Origin: JAPOXR01 sp965221935
GTDB taxonomy: Bacteria > Pseudomonadota > Alphaproteobacteria > Rhodobacterales > Rhodobacteraceae
Assembly: GCA_965221935.1 (NCBI GenBank)
Contig: CBDCSZ010000048.1
Span: 1-64,000 of the forward strand
Direction: 5' to 3'
Length of the DNA: 64,000 nucleotides
Part shown: one piece after another, positions 27,963 through 37,903 of the stretch
How positions within the stretch are numbered: position 1 is the first letter of the stretch
Layout: each line of letters starts with the position of its first letter
Position numbers and translations under genes: made by a program
The notes under the pieces: model-generated
Told to the model about the DNA's origin: nothing
Seen by the model: the letters and a program-made list of their open reading frames with translations, nothing else
Databases searched by the model: none

Positions 27963-29747
27963 GGTGTGTTCACATTTCTCCCGCTTCAAGCTGCCCGCCG
28001 CCAGTCGAACAGGTCGGTCATCTGATTGTTCAGTGAGCAGCACCTCAGCGCCATGATGTTGTTGGCGCCGGTTAACGACCAGCGCGCACCACTTTTCTTC
28101 ATCCGTCCGCAGATCACCGATTTGCAGCCGCCCTCGATCACTCCCGATCCCACCGGCATGCCCTTCGCACGGTATTCATCGTAGCGCATCCTGTGGATGT
28201 TGTTGCGGAAATAGCCGACGCACTTCGCGACCGCATCATGCACTGCCGCGTACGGCGACAACTCCCTGATCACCGGTTCGACCTTGCCGGCCTTGAGCAG
28301 TGACTTCAGCCGCTCGTAGAGGCACTCCTCCGCCACCGGGTCCGTCTCGATCGCCCGGACCGCATCGTGCAGGTATTCCAGCGCGTGGAACTGGTCGAGA
28401 ATCCAGGTCACCTCGCCACTGCCGAAGACCTTGTCCGCAGTATTCTCGATCCACGCAGACGCGTCCGAGACGATCACGATCTCCCGTGCATCATGCGCCC
28501 CACGCCTCAGCGCCTCGCGCTCAAGGCGTGCCTCAAAGGCGGACATCCCGCATTCGGGGGCCGCGGCACTGTCAATCGCCGCCGACTGTGTGATGCTCCC
28601 CTGCACCGTCGCAGCCTTGCCGGTCTTCGGGTCCGGTTCCATCTCGTAGAACCGCAGAAGCTTCGCCTCGCGGGTCTTCGAGCCGCCGTCCTCCTGCTTG
28701 CCGGCGCGGCCCTCAAGCACCTCCTTGCGCATCGGAACCCCGGTGCCGTCGATCGATACATGGATCCGCTCCGGGACCTCACCCACAGGCGCGACGTCCT
28801 CGCGCTCGAAACGCACAGCGTCCCCGCCAAGCTCCACAACCTTGCTCCACAGCCGCGTGCAGCCGACGGAGATGCCCGACAACTCTTTGAGAAGATGGGC
28901 AGACTTGCGATTGGGAACCTCAACCGCCAGTTCCGCAATCATCCGCTCAGCGCCCGGCGACATCGAGGTCCCCTCAAGACCCAGGTAGTCGTCGAGCGGA
29001 ACCTTGCTCTCGCCGCAACGACGACAGTAATAGTACGTCCTCATCAAGGTGACTTCGCCCACCCGCGTCAAAAAGGTCTTCGAAACCTTCTGGCGCCGCC
29101 GCTTCATCCTCCGCCCGCATTTCGGGCACTCCGGAGCGGGAAGCTCAGCGTCCTTGCCTTCCAGAAGCGCCCGGTAGAGCGCCGCAGACCCCGCCAGCGC
29201 GTTCTCCCGAAGCTGCACCTCAATCGCGTCGAGATCAGGGCGCGCACGCGTCAACTCTCCCGCAACGCGACCGAAATCCCGTTCAAAGGCTTCGGAAACA
29301 CCGCTCCGCACCAATCCCTCCACAGCGTCGTCACTCCCGTCCTCCTCCGCGGAACCGGCCAGCGAAAACGGCGCCTGAAACAGAGCAATCCGCTCCCGCA
29401 ACGCCGCAAGTTCCGTACCCGACACTATCCGGACCTCAACATCCCGCCCGTCGCAGGCATGATGAACCCAGACACCATCGCAGTGCGTCAATACACCCGG
29501 ATGTGTGGCAGCCATTTCCGGCCCCAGCTTCAGCAACGCTTCCGCGATGCCCGCGTCCCGGTATCGGGCATCATCCTTTCCCTTGTCATGCCTGTCGGTC
29601 ATCTGCTCGTCTTCCTGCCTGTGATTTTATTGTTGTCGGCGCATCCCGCAGCCGTCAAAGCCGAAGCGAAACACCGCAGGAATCAAGACAGCAAACGAAT
29701 CACCGCGCAAGCCCCAAATCAAAACTGTGGAGAAAAACGAACACACC
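27963..29747 (-). mobile_element. ISKra4-type insertion sequence (1785 bp)
   Basis: Complete element with imperfect inverted ends: GGTGTGTTCACATTTCTCC on the left and GGTGTGTTCGTTTTTCTCC read inward from the right. The 11-bp target duplication is perfect and flush, and the single transposase is intact, so the insertion is recent. It lies between the C26 hydrolase and the zinc-type dehydrogenase and breaks no recognisable gene. Confidence 0.92.
27986..29602 (-). CDS. ISKra4-family transposase
   Basis: 538 residues. A zinc-finger-like region ECPKCGRRMKRR and then YYYCRRCGESK lies at about 155-210, the catalytic core holds SIDGTGVPM (D), IVSDASAWIE (D) and DQFHALEYL, and the C-terminal signature GSGVIEGGCKSVICGRMKKSG carries the final E. 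This order is that of ISKra4 transposases. The reading frame is intact and occupies nearly the whole element, leaving 23 bases to the left end and about 145 to the right. Confidence 0.94.
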   Translation of the reverse strand: MTDRHDKGKDDARYRDAGIAEALLKLGPEMAATHPGVLTHCDGVWVHHACDGRDVEVRIVSGTELAALRERIALFQAPFSLAGSAEEDGSDDAVEGLVRSGVSEAFERDFGRVAGELTRARPDLDAIEVQLRENALAGSAALYRALLEGKDAELPAPECPKCGRRMKRRRQKVSKTFLTRVGEVTLMRTYYYCRRCGESKVPLDDYLGLEGTSMSPGAERMIAELAVEVPNRKSAHLLKELSGISVGCTRLWSKVVELGGDAVRFEREDVAPVGEVPERIHVSIDGTGVPMRKEVLEGRAGKQEDGGSKTREAKLLRFYEMEPDPKTGKAATVQGSITQSAAIDSAAAPECGMSAFEARLEREALRRGAHDAREIVIVSDASAWIENTADKVFGSGEVTWILDQFHALEYLHDAVRAIETDPVAEECLYERLKSLLKAGKVEPVIRELSPYAAVHDAVAKCVGYFRNNIHRMRYDEYRAKGMPVGSGVIEGGCKSVICGRMKKSGARWSLTGANNIMALRCCSLNNQMTDLFDWRRAA

Positions 29748-29758
29748 TCAAACTGGCG
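29748..29758 (+). repeat. Right target-site duplication of ISKra4-type element
   Basis: TCAAACTGGCG, exact copy of 27952-27962. Confidence 0.92.
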
Positions 29759-30050
29759 CCGGGTGCGCATTGTCAGATAACGCTAACTGTTCATTGGGGG
29801 CGTATTGGAGCCGATGCTGACACCCGTTGCCATTTTTTGTCAGACGGTTTCCAATCCTGAATACCCTTTGTTTCTGCGGATTTGGTGACAGAAATCGGCA
29901 GGCAATGGATTTTCAGTTGACCGAAAGAGGTTTGGCGGACGATTGGCTGGGCAATGGAAATGAACCGGATTCTTGGGCAGCAAATGAAACCGATTGGGCG
30001 TGAGAGGCAGGCGGACCTGTACCGGCTGAGCCTCGGCAGCGCCATTTGAA
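29748..30050. other. Intergenic region upstream of the zinc-type dehydrogenase
   Basis: No gene or clear control site is supported here beyond the target duplication at its left edge. The promoter of the dehydrogenase should lie here or come from the IS. Confidence 0.5.
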
Positions 30051-31286
30051 ATGCGCATTCCCGCAACCATGGGCGGCGTTGTTCTGCGCGGCAAGGGGTT
30101 TGAAAACCTTGCATTGGAGCAGATTGAGGTGCCGATTCCGGGTCCCGGCCAGCTGCTCGTCCGGGTCGATGCCGCAGGGATCTGCACATCCTTGATCAAG
30201 ATCATCGCCCAGGGAAGCGACCACACATACTTGTACGGACAGGATCTCAGCAGGTATGCGGCAATCCTCGGCGACGAAGGTTCCGTCACAATTGCCCGAA
30301 CCGGATCCGATCTGACCGCAGACTATACGGTCGGCGACAGGTATGTCGTGCAGCCCACTATCGATCATCCGCCGGTGAACAATCTTCATCGCTACCGCAA
30401 CGGCGGGGCCGATATTCACAGGGTTGCATGCGGCTATACCCTTCCCGGCCATCTTGCTGAATTCATGCTTATCCCGGAGGAAGTGCTGCTTGCCGGCTGC
30501 TTGGTTCCCATTCCTGACAACGCGATTCCGTATGCCCACGCCGCCCTCGCCGAGCCGCTGTCCTGCTGTGTTTCCGGGCAGTTTCATCATGTCCATCTCA
30601 CGCAGGAAACCTTGAACAGTCCGCGAATGGCCACGACCGGACCCAAACCCGGCGGCGTCCTGCTGGTCGTCGGACTTGGGGCGATGGGGAGAATGAATAT
30701 TGAAGTCGCCTTGGCCCTTGGCGCCGGGATTGTGATCGGATCCGATCTTTCCGAACCGCGGCGGAAACGGACCGAGGCGCAGTTTGCGGCCCGGGCACGG
30801 GAGGCCGGAGGTCAACTCATTGTCGCCACGCCAGATTCAGTGACCGACACCGTTGCAAACCTGACAAACGGCGAAGGCGTCGATGACCTGATTGTTGCCG
30901 TCGGCGCATCTTCGGCGATCGAGTCATCGCTTCCGCTGCTGCGTCGAGGCGGCGCCGCCAATCTGTTTGGCGGGCTGCGGAAGGGCAACGCGACGATCAG
31001 CATTGACGCCAACAAAATCCACTACAGCGAAACCCGCATAACCGGTTCTTCCGGGGGAACCGCATGGGATATCTCGAAAACCCTTGAATGGATGTGCGGC
31101 GGAACGATCGATGCGGCGGCGCATATCGCGAAAATCGGCGGATTGGAGCATGCATTGGAGCTCATAGACGATGTTCGGCATCAAAGGCTTGAAGGGAAAG
31201 CGGTGTTGTATCCGCACCGCAGGACCGGCGCGGCATTCGAAGTTAAGGGATGGACCGGCGACGATGAAATCCGGCATCTTTCATAA
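30051..31286 (+). CDS. Zinc-type medium-chain dehydrogenase (polyol/sugar dehydrogenase-like)
   Basis: Medium-chain dehydrogenase of 411 residues. The N-terminal catalytic domain shows VDAAGICTSLIKI in place of the usual zinc-ligand GICGSD, and the Rossmann domain starts at VLLVVGLGAMGRMNIEVALALG. It is longer than a plain alcohol dehydrogenase (about 350) because of an insertion around residues 110-140 (HRYRNGGADIHRVACGY). Polyol or sugar acid oxidation is the best guess since a PfkB sugar kinase follows. The substrate is not known. Confidence 0.82.
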   Translation: MRIPATMGGVVLRGKGFENLALEQIEVPIPGPGQLLVRVDAAGICTSLIKIIAQGSDHTYLYGQDLSRYAAILGDEGSVTIARTGSDLTADYTVGDRYVVQPTIDHPPVNNLHRYRNGGADIHRVACGYTLPGHLAEFMLIPEEVLLAGCLVPIPDNAIPYAHAALAEPLSCCVSGQFHHVHLTQETLNSPRMATTGPKPGGVLLVVGLGAMGRMNIEVALALGAGIVIGSDLSEPRRKRTEAQFAARAREAGGQLIVATPDSVTDTVANLTNGEGVDDLIVAVGASSAIESSLPLLRRGGAANLFGGLRKGNATISIDANKIHYSETRITGSSGGTAWDISKTLEWMCGGTIDAAAHIAKIGGLEHALELIDDVRHQRLEGKAVLYPHRRTGAAFEVKGWTGDDEIRHLS

Positions 31287-31888
31287 ATGGTTTTCCGACA
31301 GCGGAATGGAAGCGATTCAGGCTGCCTTCTGCCTTCCCCGCGCATGGGATGCGGGCATGCCGCGAATCGTTGCCGTCCGGCGAAAGCCACCGGCAGATTG
31401 GATCGCCAAAGCCCGATTCACACCGCCGGCGGCATGGACATCTCCGTGCGGCAGCCTGATGGCGTGGATGCTTCCCACATCAAGGATCCGCGCTGGGTTG
31501 AGAGAATTGTCAGGGCGACAGAGATCGCAGTGGCGGTATCTTCTGTCATCGCGCCATTGATTGGGGTGTGTATCAATCGAAATCTCAAGTCAGCCGGTTC
31601 GAAATCCCTTATCGGCAGCAGCGAAACCCAGCTTGACGCTGCGTGAAAATTGGAAACTGCAATCCTTGCGCCGGAAAATCTCGAATCACATTGGCAGGGC
31701 AGCGGCCGCGCGTCAGCGGAATTGAAACTCATGGCCGCGTTATTGGATGCGGCTGGATTGGCCCGCAGGCAATGGCGGCGGGACAGGCCGGGATCGGCGG
31801 CGACAGAGAATTGAATAGATGTCTTGGTGTCGCGCTTCGCTCGCATCGCGCCTGACGGCGCCAAAGGAGAGTGAATAGGAGGATTTTC
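31287..31888. other. Intergenic region without a supported gene
   Basis: Short open frames exist on both strands but none matches a family I recognise or has a good start site. One stretch (31432-31646, plus) encodes a hydrophobic piece, IAVAVSSVIAPLIGV, and may be a remnant. The only clear signal is the ribosome binding site AGGAGG just before the kinase start at 31889. Confidence 0.5.
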
Positions 31889-32839
31889 ATGTCGCCACGG
31901 ATTTTTTTCTGCGGTGAAGCCCTGATCGACTTTATCACGACAGATGGATCGACATATCGCGCCGCGCCGGGCGGGTGTCCTTATTCGACGTCAAAGGCGA
32001 CCGCCCGGGCCGGTGCCGACGCCGCGTTCTGCGGCGCCATCAGCAACGATCTTTTCGGTCAGCAGCTCTCGGCGGATTTGGCCGGATACGGGGTCGATGT
32101 CTCCTTTGCCCCGCGTGTCAGCGACCCCACGGTTCTTGCGTTCATCCAGATTAAGGAAGGCCGGCATCCCGCCTACGCGTTCCATGACCGGGAAAGCGCG
32201 ATGGTCAAAATGGCCCCTGCCCTCCCATCCGGAACGCTCCGTTCTGGCGACATCCTTGGCATCGGATCGATCTCGCTGATCGTTCCGCCGGGCGCCGACC
32301 GGATCGCGGAATTCGCGCTCACACAGGCCGAGACGGCGACACTGGCGCTCGACCCCAACGTGCGGCCGGCGCTGATTGCGGATCACAGCTCGTGGAGGCC
32401 GCGCATGGACCGGCTCGTCGCGCGTTCCGATATCGTCAAGATCAGCACAGAAGACCTGGAGTTCTATGCCCCTGGCGTGAGTCCCGCGGAATTCGCCAAA
32501 AACCTCCTTGCCGGCGGATCGAGACTTATCATCGTCACAGACGGCGAAAACGGCGCCATGGCATGGAGCCGCAGCGGTATGGCCGCCGTCGAAGGCATTT
32601 CCGCCAAAGGCGGTGACACCGTTGGCGCCGGAGACACGTTGATGGGCTTCAGCCTGGCCTGGCTTGCCGCCGCCTCAGCCACGGGCAAAGCGGATCTTGA
32701 AACGCTCGGAGACGAGCCGTTGTCTGCCATGCTGACATTCGCCAACACAGCCGCCGCTTTGAATTGTGAGACAGTCGGCTGCAATCCCCCGGCCCGTGAC
32801 GAGGTGTTGGCGCGGATATCGCCGCAGCGACAGCCATAA
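31889..32839 (+). CDS. PfkB-family carbohydrate kinase (fructokinase-like)
   Basis: Cytoplasmic sugar kinase of 316 residues using ATP. The N-terminal FFCGEALIDFI and the C-terminal signature GGDTVGAGDTLMG, with the catalytic Asp in GAGD, place it in the PfkB/ribokinase family, and the opening is most like bacterial fructokinases. The start at 31889 is decided by AGGAGG six bases upstream. It follows the dehydrogenase in the same direction after a 602-bp gap. A pathway such as polyol to ketose to ketose phosphate would fit but is inferred. Confidence 0.9.
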   Translation: MSPRIFFCGEALIDFITTDGSTYRAAPGGCPYSTSKATARAGADAAFCGAISNDLFGQQLSADLAGYGVDVSFAPRVSDPTVLAFIQIKEGRHPAYAFHDRESAMVKMAPALPSGTLRSGDILGIGSISLIVPPGADRIAEFALTQAETATLALDPNVRPALIADHSSWRPRMDRLVARSDIVKISTEDLEFYAPGVSPAEFAKNLLAGGSRLIIVTDGENGAMAWSRSGMAAVEGISAKGGDTVGAGDTLMGFSLAWLAAASATGKADLETLGDEPLSAMLTFANTAAALNCETVGCNPPARDEVLARISPQRQP

Positions 32840-33071
32840 GGGCTGGAAAATGAGAGGAACCGATCGGGATCCATTCGTGTGAATCAGACGGGATGCGGCC
32901 GGTTAACGCCACAGCTGGTTCGGCGTTTTCCCGGGTCTGACGCCGACGCCGTGAACCTCGTCCGCCGTAAGGCTGGCTGCGGCAATTTGCCGAACGGCAC
33001 CGATCGATACAGCATATTTCGGTCGAAACCGGTTGACCTGACACCACCCGGCTGTAATTCGATGCCGGAAC

Positions 33072-35772
33072 TTGGTGGGCGTTGAATTGGCAAAGCAAGC
33101 AGAAAGAACCGTCAGGCGCGCGGATTACCGGCCGCCCCCTTGGGTGGCCGAAGATATCCGGCTGGAATTTGATCTGTCGCCGGATGCGACGCGGGTGAAA
33201 TCAACCATTCTGTTTCGGCAAAACGCCGCGCATAAGGAGAAATGCGATCTGCGCCTCGACGGTGAGTCCCTGAAACTGATCGGCGCGTCGATTGACGGTC
33301 AGGACATGGCCGCAGAGGACATGCGCCACGCGCGCGGCGGATTGACCGTGCCGCGCGACGCGATCCCAAATGGAGAATTCCAGTGGCGTTCAGAGGTCGA
33401 GATTGCGCCCAAGGCCAACACCTCGCTGGAAGGCCTATACATGTCCAGGGGCATGTTCTGCACCCAGTGCGAACCGGAGGGGTTTCGGCGCATCTGCTAT
33501 TTTCCCGACCGGCCGGACATCACCGCGCGATACACGACATTGATCAAGAGCCCGGCTGCCGGTGCTGCTTTCCAACGGCAATCTCGTTGCGAAGGGAGAC
33601 GGTTTTGCCGATTGGCACGATCCTTGGCCAAAGCCTTCTTACCTTTTCGCACTGGTTGCAGGTGAGCTGGTCTCAGTTGACGACGTGTTCACAACAGCGG
33701 GCGGGAGAAATGTGGAGCTCCGGATCTGGGGTGCGGCAGGGCGATGAGAAAAATGCGGCTATGCGATGGACGCCCTTAAACGCGCGATGAGATGGGACGA
33801 AGAGAATTATGGCAGAGAGTACGATCTTGATCTGTTCAACATCGTCGCCGTCGATGACTTCAATATGGGGGCCATGGAAAACAAAGGGCTGAACATCTTC
33901 AATTCCAAACTCGTCCTCGCCAGCCCGGAAACGGCGACCGACACCGATTACGAACGCATCGAAACAGTGATTGCGCACGAGTATTTTCACAATTGGACGG
34001 GAAACCGGATCACCTGCCGGGACTGGTTCCAGCTCAGCCTTAAAGAGGGATTGACAGTTTTCGCGACCAGCAGTTCTCAAGCGACCAGCGATCCGCAGTG
34101 GTGGTCCGCATCAGGGATGCGAAGCGTCTGCGGGCGGCGCAGTTCCGCGAGGACGCGGGCCCGCTCGCCCATCCCGTGCGGCCGGAATCCTATCGCGAAA
34201 TCAATAACTTTTACACTGCGACGGTCTATGAAAAAGGAGCGGAGGTTGTTGCCATGCTGTGGCGGCTGTTCGGACCGGCCGCCTACCGGACCGCGCTTGA
34301 TCTGTATTTTGAACGCCACGATGGCGAGGCCTGCACAATCGAAGACTGGATCAAGGTGTTTGAAGACACATCCGGCCGCGATCTGTCGCAGTTCAAACTG
34401 TGGTACAGCCAGTCCGGCACGCCGCGGCTGTCCTGCAGTTCTGAATATACTGACGAAACACTGCTGCTGACATTCCGGCAAGCCACTCCAAGCACCCCGC
34501 AGCAGTCGGTCAAACAGCCGTTTGTGATCCCGATCGCAACTGGCCTCCTGAATGAGAACGGCGCGGAAAATGCGGCCAACGACTGTGCTGGAAATGACAA
34601 AAGGAAACCCAGACTTTTGCTTTTTCCGGCCTGCCCTCACGACCGATTGTCTCAACCCTGAGAGGCTTTTCCGCACCGGTGGTCCTGCAGCAGGATCAGC
34701 CGCGGGGAAGAAAGGCTGTTCATACTGCGGCATGACCCGGACAGCTTCAAACCGCTGGGACGCCGGGCAGACGCTGGCGCGGGAAATTCTGCACGGTTTG
34801 GTTCTCGATGCGTCGGAGCCGGATGCCGATTTCGTGCGATCCTATTCGGAAATCCTGCTGGATTCGTCGCTCGATGAGGCTTTTCGGGCCTTGATGCTTG
34901 AATTTCCACCGGAGTCCGATCTGCAGCGCAGCCTGTCGGAAACCGGCGAGGCTGCCGACCCTTCTGCGGTTCGCGACGCCTTCGATGCGCTTCGGAACGC
35001 GATTGCGGGCCAGCTCGCGGACCGGCTGGAAGGCCGCTACAGAGCGCTCGCCGACGACGCGCCGTACACGCCGGATGCCCGATCGACCGGCCGGCGCAGT
35101 CTGCGCAACGCCTTTCTGCGGCTGCTCACAAGACTTGACGGCGGCAAAGCGGCGACAGAGCAATACGTGAATGCCGACAACATGACCGAACGCATCGGAG
35201 CCCTTCGGTCACTGCTTGCCATCGAAAAGGGCGAAGTTGAGCTGCAGAGTTTCCTGCAGGACTGGTCAGGCGACCGGCTGGTGCTGGACAAGTGGTTCGC
35301 CCTGCAGATTTTGGAAGCGCCTCCGGCGCGGGCGCCGGCGCTTGTCAGAGAATTGACGGAGCACAAGGACTTTGACTGGCGCAATCCAAATCGTTTCCGG
35401 TCCGTTATCGCCACCTTCGCGTTCGCCAACCATGCCGGGTTTCACGCTGTCGACGGAAGCGGGTATAAGTTCACCGCCGACTGGCTGATCAAGATGGACA
35501 GGAAGAACCCTCAGGTCGCGGCGCGGCATTGTGCGGCATTCGGAGGCTGGCGCCACTACGACGCCGACCGGCAAAGGAAAATGCGCCGGCAAATGGAACG
35601 CATCCGCGCCGCCGAACGCGTATCCGGAGACAGCGCTGAAATGCTTGACCGGCTTCTCAAACCCGGCAGCGCGGCCGCGCCCGGCGACGCATTAAGTCCG
35701 CGCATGGGCGGTGCAATGGGAATCGGCTCTGGCAGCGCCAGGCTGCATTTGGAGAGTGACACCGATGAATGA
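33072..35772 (+). pseudogene. pepN: Aminopeptidase N, multiply frameshifted
   Basis: M1-family zinc aminopeptidase that trims N-terminal residues from peptides. The pieces line up in order: N-terminal domain (33072), VLLSNGNLV and LVSVDDVF (about 33562), AMDALKRAMRWDEENYG and GAMENKGLN (33766), the zinc site HEYFHNW with KEGLTVF, then DQQFSSDQRSAVVVRIRDAKR, and the C-terminal domain from NRWDAGQTLAREIL to RHYDADRQRKMRRQ. Breaks occur near 33560, a TGA at 33745, near 34060 (one C missing in VFRDQQF), 34567, 34608, 34715 and 34750. So many lesions exclude a working enzyme. The last open frame runs past the normal family end to 35772, over the start of gatB. Confidence 0.93.
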
Positions 35773-37246
35773 AGCTGCGGCGCGGGAGCCTGAACCTAAG
35801 ATCGTCAGTGGGATGAGAGGCGACTGGGAAATGGTCATTGGACTCGAGGTTCACGCACAGGTCGCCTCCGCTTCCAAGCTGTTCTCCAGCGCCTCCGCGG
35901 AGTTCGGCGCGCAGCCGAACACAAATGTGGACTTTGTCGACGCGGCGATGCCGGGAATGCTGCCGGTCGTCAACGAGTATTGCATCGAACAGGCGGTGCG
36001 CACCGGCCTCGGGCTACAGGCGGAAATCAATCGTTTTTCCGCGTTCGACAGAAAGAACTACTTTTATCCCGATCTGCCGCAGGGTTACCAGATTTCGCAG
36101 CTGTATCACCCGATCGTCGGCGGCGGGGAGGTGACGGTCGACATGGACGATGAGGGGGTCCGAAGAGTCCGCATTGACCATATCCATCTCGAACAGGATG
36201 CCGGCAAATCGCTGCACGACATGGACCCCGAACTGTCGTTTGTCGATCTCAACCGAACCGGCGTCGCCTTGATGGAAATCGTATCCTGCCCCGATATCCG
36301 CAGCCCCGAGGAAGCGGCGGCCTATATCCTGAAGCTGCGCCAGATTATGCGCTATCTCGGCACCTGCGACGGCAACATGCAGAACGGCAACCTGCGCGCG
36401 GATGTGAATGTCTCGGTGCGCCCGAAAGGTTCGAGCGAATTCGGAACCCGGTGTGAAATCAAGAACATGAATTCCACGCGGTTCATTCAACAGGCCATCG
36501 ATCACGAGGCGCGTCGCCAGATTGCGGTCTTGGAAGACGGCGGATCGGTGCTCCAGGAGACCCGCCTGTTCGATCCGGGATCCGGCAGAACCCGCTCAAT
36601 GCGGTCCAAGGAAGAAGCGCACGACTATCGCTACTTTCCCTGCCCTGACCTATTGCCGCTCGAAATCGAACAGGACTGGATTGACGACATTGCAGCCAGC
36701 CTGCCGGAACTCCCGGATGCGAAAATCCGCCGTTTTGTGCGGAAATACTGTGTCACCCGCTATGACGCCGCCGTGCTGACGGCGGACCTGGAAACCGCCG
36801 ACTATTTTGAAGCCGTGGCGCAAAACAGGGACGGGAAGCTGGCGGCGAACTGGGTCGCCAACGAACTCTTTGGAAGGCTCAATAAGGCGGGACTCGCGAT
36901 CGCCGACAGCCCGGTTTCGGCGGCTCAGCTCGGCGGCATACTGGATCTCGTGAACGAAGGGGCAATTTCCGGAAAGATGGCAAAGTCGCTGTTTGAAATC
37001 CTTTGGGAGGAAGGCGGCGACCCCGCGGAGATCGCTGAAGCCAAGGGCATGAAACAGGTTTCTGACAGCGGACTGATCGAGGAGCTGGTCGGCAAAGCGC
37101 TGACGGACAATCCTGCTCAAGTGAAAAAAGCCCAGTCAAATCCACGGGTGGCAGGGTTTTTTATCGGTCAGGTCATGAAGGCGACCGGCGGCAAGGCCAA
37201 TCCCAAAACAGTCAGCGAAATGGTCGCGCGGAAGCTCGGGATTTAA
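35765..37246 (+). CDS. gatB: Asp-tRNA(Asn)/Glu-tRNA(Gln) amidotransferase subunit B
   Basis: Subunit B of GatCAB, which holds the misacylated tRNA and amidates Glu-tRNA-Gln or Asp-tRNA-Asn. 493 residues. Start at 35765 with GGAGAG upstream. MVIGLEVHAQV, FDRKNYFYPDLPQGYQISQ and IHLEQDAGKSLHD are hallmark motifs of the kinase-like domain, and the C-terminal YqeY-like tail holds NPKTVSEMVARKL. gatA and gatC are not in the window. It follows the dead pepN closely and meets bolA tail to tail with a 4-base overlap. Confidence 0.97.
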   Translation: MNEAAAREPEPKIVSGMRGDWEMVIGLEVHAQVASASKLFSSASAEFGAQPNTNVDFVDAAMPGMLPVVNEYCIEQAVRTGLGLQAEINRFSAFDRKNYFYPDLPQGYQISQLYHPIVGGGEVTVDMDDEGVRRVRIDHIHLEQDAGKSLHDMDPELSFVDLNRTGVALMEIVSCPDIRSPEEAAAYILKLRQIMRYLGTCDGNMQNGNLRADVNVSVRPKGSSEFGTRCEIKNMNSTRFIQQAIDHEARRQIAVLEDGGSVLQETRLFDPGSGRTRSMRSKEEAHDYRYFPCPDLLPLEIEQDWIDDIAASLPELPDAKIRRFVRKYCVTRYDAAVLTADLETADYFEAVAQNRDGKLAANWVANELFGRLNKAGLAIADSPVSAAQLGGILDLVNEGAISGKMAKSLFEILWEEGGDPAEIAEAKGMKQVSDSGLIEELVGKALTDNPAQVKKAQSNPRVAGFFIGQVMKATGGKANPKTVSEMVARKLGI

Positions 37247-37530
37247 CTCCTGCCGCCCGGTTCGGCGGACTGACCGTCAGACAGGTCCAACGCCAGCGCA
37301 TGGATACGGCCCATGGGCTCTGGCGAAAGCGCCGCGTGAACCAGCCGGTGCCGCTGCAGCCGCTTCAGTCCGCGAAACCTTTGTGAGACGATTCTGACAC
37401 TGAAGTGAGATTCGCCCCCCTCGCGCCAGCCGGCGTGGCCCCGGTGACGCTCGCTGTCGTCAGTGACTTCCAGGGTTTCCGGCGCGAATTCCCGCTGCAG
37501 CCGGGCAATGATCTGCTCCCGCACGGTCAT
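37243..37530 (-). CDS. bolA: BolA-family protein
   Basis: Small protein of 95 residues that works with monothiol glutaredoxins in iron-sulfur handling and stress control. REQIIARLQREFAPE at the start, the HRGHAGWREGGESHF stretch and RLVHAALSPEPMGRIHALAL identify the family, and the conserved His is in VHAAL. It is divergent from the J-domain protein gene in its original context; a compound mobile unit now separates them. Its 3' end overlaps gatB by 4 bases. Confidence 0.93.
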   Translation of the reverse strand: MTVREQIIARLQREFAPETLEVTDDSERHRGHAGWREGGESHFSVRIVSQRFRGLKRLQRHRLVHAALSPEPMGRIHALALDLSDGQSAEPGGRS

Positions 37531-37649
37531 GTGTGTGCCCTTCGCCGCTGCGCCGTCGCTCCGCCTGACAGAGTGATGCCATTCAAAGGGTTATGCAAGC
37601 GCCAAAGACGGTTTTGTCATTGGCGGCCGACGGTCCGCCGCAGGCCGCG

Positions 37650-37659
37650 GCCGCGAATC
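37650..37659 (+). repeat. Left outer duplication of the compound IS unit
   Basis: GCCGCGAATC, repeated exactly at 41848-41857. The two copies enclose IS copy 2, a 9-bp spacer and IS 3 together. Confidence 0.88.
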
Positions 37660-37867
37660 CAGTAATTCTAATTTTGGATTTTTGAGTTTTTAACGTGTTG
37701 TATCACAACGGTTTTTTGGCCCGGGGGAATTTTTTTCCGCCGCAGGCGGCTGCGCGCCGGCGGTTCCCCGGCGGCGGGCGAATCACCTGCCGCCGACGCC
37801 GCTCCGGCCGCCGGCTCCTGGGGAAAAGGCGCGGAGAAGACCTGTAAGTTGTTGTTTTTGCTTACAT

Positions 37868-37895
37868 TTGTACAAATTTTCGATATGTGCATAAT
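37868..37895 (+). promoter_or_regulatory. Putative promoter of IS copy 2 transposase
   Basis: TTGTAC, 16-base spacer, CATAAT. Transcription would begin about at the ATG (37904), so the message may lack a leader. Just upstream, GTAAG and CTTAC form a short inverted repeat. Confidence 0.5.
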
Positions 37896-37903
37896 GCGGC
37901 GCC

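Noticed and set aside
28367..29860. Long open frame of 497 residues on the plus strand opposite the ISKra4-type transposase
   Set aside because: Antisense to a well-recognised transposase and caused by high GC; the protein is Arg/Pro/His rich without domains.
30051..31286. Classical zinc alcohol dehydrogenase
   Set aside because: The catalytic zinc motif GICGSD reads GICTSL here and an insertion is present, so only the broader family is named.
31432..31646. Small membrane protein gene
   Set aside because: A hydrophobic stretch exists, but there is no start codon with a ribosome binding site in a convincing place and no family match.
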